From assembly GCA_049513695.1 (NCBI GenBank), contig JBEKVW010000028.1, positions 1-22,851 on the forward strand: DNA of 22,851 nucleotides, given 5' to 3'. The position numbers and the translations under genes are program-made. This stretch comes from UBA1162 sp049513695. Its GTDB lineage: Bacteria > Chloroflexota > Dehalococcoidia > GIF9 > UBA5629. This document shows, one piece after another, positions 21,363 to 22,851 of this stretch; positions within the stretch are counted from its first letter, which is position 1; every line of letters starts with the position of its first letter. Under the pieces are notes generated by a model. It was not told where the DNA came from, made no database searches, and saw only the letters and a list, made by a program, of their open reading frames with translations.

Positions 21363-22553
21363 ATGGGTCTTGCAAGAGAAGTTGTGATTATCGACTATTT
21401 ACGTTCCGCGTTCTCCCGGTCTCGTCCCAAGGAACCCGAGAAGGATTTATTGAATGGATGGAGAATGGATGAGGTGCTGGCTCTCCTATGGAAAGAGATG
21501 ATTAAGAGGAATAAAATTGACCCGAAGGTAATCGATGAGGCCATCACCGGCACAGCCAACCCGATCCTCGAGAACTTCACTTTCGGCGGCAAAATTCCCG
21601 CTTTCTTCGCAGATTTGCCGAATGAGGTTTCCAGCCAGCAGGTAGACCAGCAGTGCGGATCCGCCCTTTGCGGGCTCAGGACTGGTGTCATGGCAATTGC
21701 TTGCGGCTATTCCGATGTTGTCCTCTGCGGCGGTATCGAGCACATGACGCACGTCCCCATGGGCGGCGGCGGGGCCATCAAATTCCCCGATAAATTATTT
21801 ACCGAACCTCAATACAAGAAACTCGACATGATGTTCTCGTTGAATATGGGCTTTACAGCTCAGAAGCTGCAGGAACTGTCCGGCATCGATAGGGTAACGA
21901 TGGACAAGTTTGCAGTGAGGTCCCACCAGCTGGCTGCCAAATACAAGGAATGGCTCAAAGGCGAGATCCTGCCGGTAGAGATTACCCTTCCCGACGGCAC
22001 CAAGCAGATGTTTGATTATGATGCTAACGTAAGGCCCGACACTACCCTGGAACTGCTGTCCGGCCTAAAACCAGCCTATAAACCCGACGGCTCTATCACA
22101 GCCGGCAATGCCTCCCCGTTGAATGCGGGCGCCACTGCCATGCTGATCATGTCCAAAGATAAAGCTAAGAAACTGGGCCTCAAACCGATGGCAAGCTTCG
22201 TTTCCTTCGGCATGGCCGGTGTCGATCCTACCCTCATGGGAGCCGGACCGGTCCCCTCCAGCAAAAAAGCGCTTGCTGCAGCAGGCCTGAAAGCCAATGA
22301 TATCGATTTCTGGGAGATCAACGAGGCTTTTGCGATAGTATCACTCTATTGCATGAAAGAGTTCAACATCCCCGAAGCTAAGGTCAACGTCCACGGCGGC
22401 GCTATGGCTATCGGCCATCCGCTGGGCGCCAGCGGTATCAGGCTCGTCGGAACCCTTGCCAGAACGCTAAAGGAAAATAAGGCCAAATACGGCCTGGCTA
22501 CCATGTGCGAGGGTGGTGGACAGGGTGTCGCTGCCATTATCAAAGCTGAATAG
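21363..22553 (+). CDS. Thiolase (acetyl-CoA C-acyltransferase)
   Basis: 396 aa, normal thiolase length. The nucleophile is Cys98 in QQCGSALCG, the His is His352 in GHPLGASGIRL, and the second acid/base Cys is Cys382 in CEGGGQG; NEAFA is also present. The enzyme either condenses two acetyl-CoA or cleaves 3-ketoacyl-CoA. SD AAGGAG sits before ATG 21363. It is read from its own promoter, which has a palindromic operator, and ends at a strong terminator. The acyl-CoA ligase and dehydrogenase are about 14 kb away on the other strand. Confidence 0.93.
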   Translation: MGLAREVVIIDYLRSAFSRSRPKEPEKDLLNGWRMDEVLALLWKEMIKRNKIDPKVIDEAITGTANPILENFTFGGKIPAFFADLPNEVSSQQVDQQCGSALCGLRTGVMAIACGYSDVVLCGGIEHMTHVPMGGGGAIKFPDKLFTEPQYKKLDMMFSLNMGFTAQKLQELSGIDRVTMDKFAVRSHQLAAKYKEWLKGEILPVEITLPDGTKQMFDYDANVRPDTTLELLSGLKPAYKPDGSITAGNASPLNAGATAMLIMSKDKAKKLGLKPMASFVSFGMAGVDPTLMGAGPVPSSKKALAAAGLKANDIDFWEINEAFAIVSLYCMKEFNIPEAKVNVHGGAMAIGHPLGASGIRLVGTLARTLKENKAKYGLATMCEGGGQGVAAIIKAE

Positions 22554-22581
22554 CGTAATTTCAGCTGAAGTAGAAATGAAA

Positions 22582-22610
22582 GAGGACGGCCCACGGGCCG
22601 TCCTCTTTTT
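22582..22610 (+). terminator. Strong intrinsic terminator after the thiolase gene
   Basis: GAGGACGGCCC (22582-22592) pairs perfectly with GGGCCGTCCTC (22595-22605), followed by TTTTT. The stem is 11 bp and GC-rich. It may also serve the convergent gene on the right, which ends 24 bp away. Confidence 0.93.
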
Positions 22611-22633
22611 ATTATACGGGCCTAAAGCCTGGA

Positions 22634-22851
22634 TTATCTCTTTGTCTTTTTATCTATCTTCAGCAAGAAATATTCCATGCTGTCGTAAAGGGCCAGCCAG
22701 CTGGCCTCAATGATATTAGTGGAACTGCCCACCGTCCTCCACTGAACCTTGCCGTTGCCGGATTCAATAAGCACGCGCACCAGGGAACCTGTGCCGCTAT
22801 TGCCTTCCAGTATGCGGACCTTGTAGTCCAACAGGTCTACTTTGGCAAGTC
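22634..22851 (-). CDS. cimA: Citramalate synthase / 2-isopropylmalate synthase family, C-terminal end (5' part outside window)
   Basis: The frame is open from the window edge to the stop at 22634. The residues LAKVDLLDYKVRILEGNSGT, GSLVRVLIESGNG, WRTVGSSTNIIEASWLALYD and SMEYFLLK match the C-terminal LeuA-type regulatory domain. The DYKVRIL...TVG.S.NIIEASW.AL pattern is typical of the CimA-type branch, which makes citramalate from pyruvate and acetyl-CoA for isoleucine. LeuA-type function cannot be excluded from the tail alone. The ATG/TTG inside the frame is not the start. Confidence 0.8.
   Translation of the reverse strand, partial: LAKVDLLDYKVRILEGNSGTGSLVRVLIESGNGKVQWRTVGSSTNIIEASWLALYDSMEYFLLKIDKKTKR

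Overview
The window looks like chromosomal DNA of an anaerobic bacterium, most likely a Chloroflexota member of the Dehalococcoidia type. This is inference from gene content (secreted repeat proteins with a C-terminal anchor, a CAP-domain protein, LamG-like lipoproteins, acyl-CoA enzymes, archease-RtcB); there is no rRNA or marker gene to prove it.

Layout. 1-3436 (+): the 3' end of feoB (ferrous iron permease), a large surface protein with a duplicated domain, a PQ-loop membrane protein and a zinc-ribbon/single-TM protein. 3456-7924 (-): an acyl-CoA metabolism block read right to left, with an acetyl-CoA-synthetase-like ligase, an acyl-CoA dehydrogenase, a broken HMG-CoA-synthase-like gene and hypA. 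8276-9639 (-): tRNA-Ile(GAU), a branched-chain aminotransferase and tRNA-Leu(UAG). 9640-11424: an AT-rich, gene-poor stretch with the decayed N-terminal half of a tyrosine recombinase, a small membrane protein and a CAP-domain protein; it looks like the relic of an older insertion. 11425-12087 (-): a LamG-like lipoprotein.

The main discovery is a compact integrated element at 12108-19255. It is bounded by a perfect 59-bp direct repeat that is the anticodon-arm-to-CCA part of tRNA-Lys(CUU); the intact tRNA is on the right. The predicted circle is 7,089 bp. It carries a tyrosine integrase, a secreted HtrA-like protease lipoprotein, a 326-aa protein of unknown function, an XRE repressor facing a dyad operator, a 137-aa unknown, a RepA-like hexameric helicase/ATPase, an iteron-rich candidate origin, a 95-aa Cys-rich unknown and an excisionase. 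No capsid, tail, relaxase or conjugation genes are visible, so it resembles an integrating plasmid or satellite rather than a prophage or ICE.

The integrase gene is cut by integration. The reading frame of int runs without a stop through the attachment site. In the excised circle it would begin at an ATG at 19159, at the right end of the element just behind the excisionase gene, cross attP, and continue into 12167-13131. Excision would therefore build an xis-int operon under a near-consensus leaderless promoter (18851-18879), whereas integration removes the integrase's own start codon, leader and promoter. Repeated TTAAGCA boxes flank the junction on both sides and may be arm sites. The same insertion also separated the 11425-12087 lipoprotein gene from tRNA-Lys, whose 3' end formerly lay 29 bp upstream of it.

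19353-22551 (+): archease and the RNA ligase RtcB form an RNA-repair operon, followed by a thiolase with a palindrome over its -10 box and a strong terminator. The window ends inside the 3' end of a citramalate/isopropylmalate-synthase-type gene on the minus strand.
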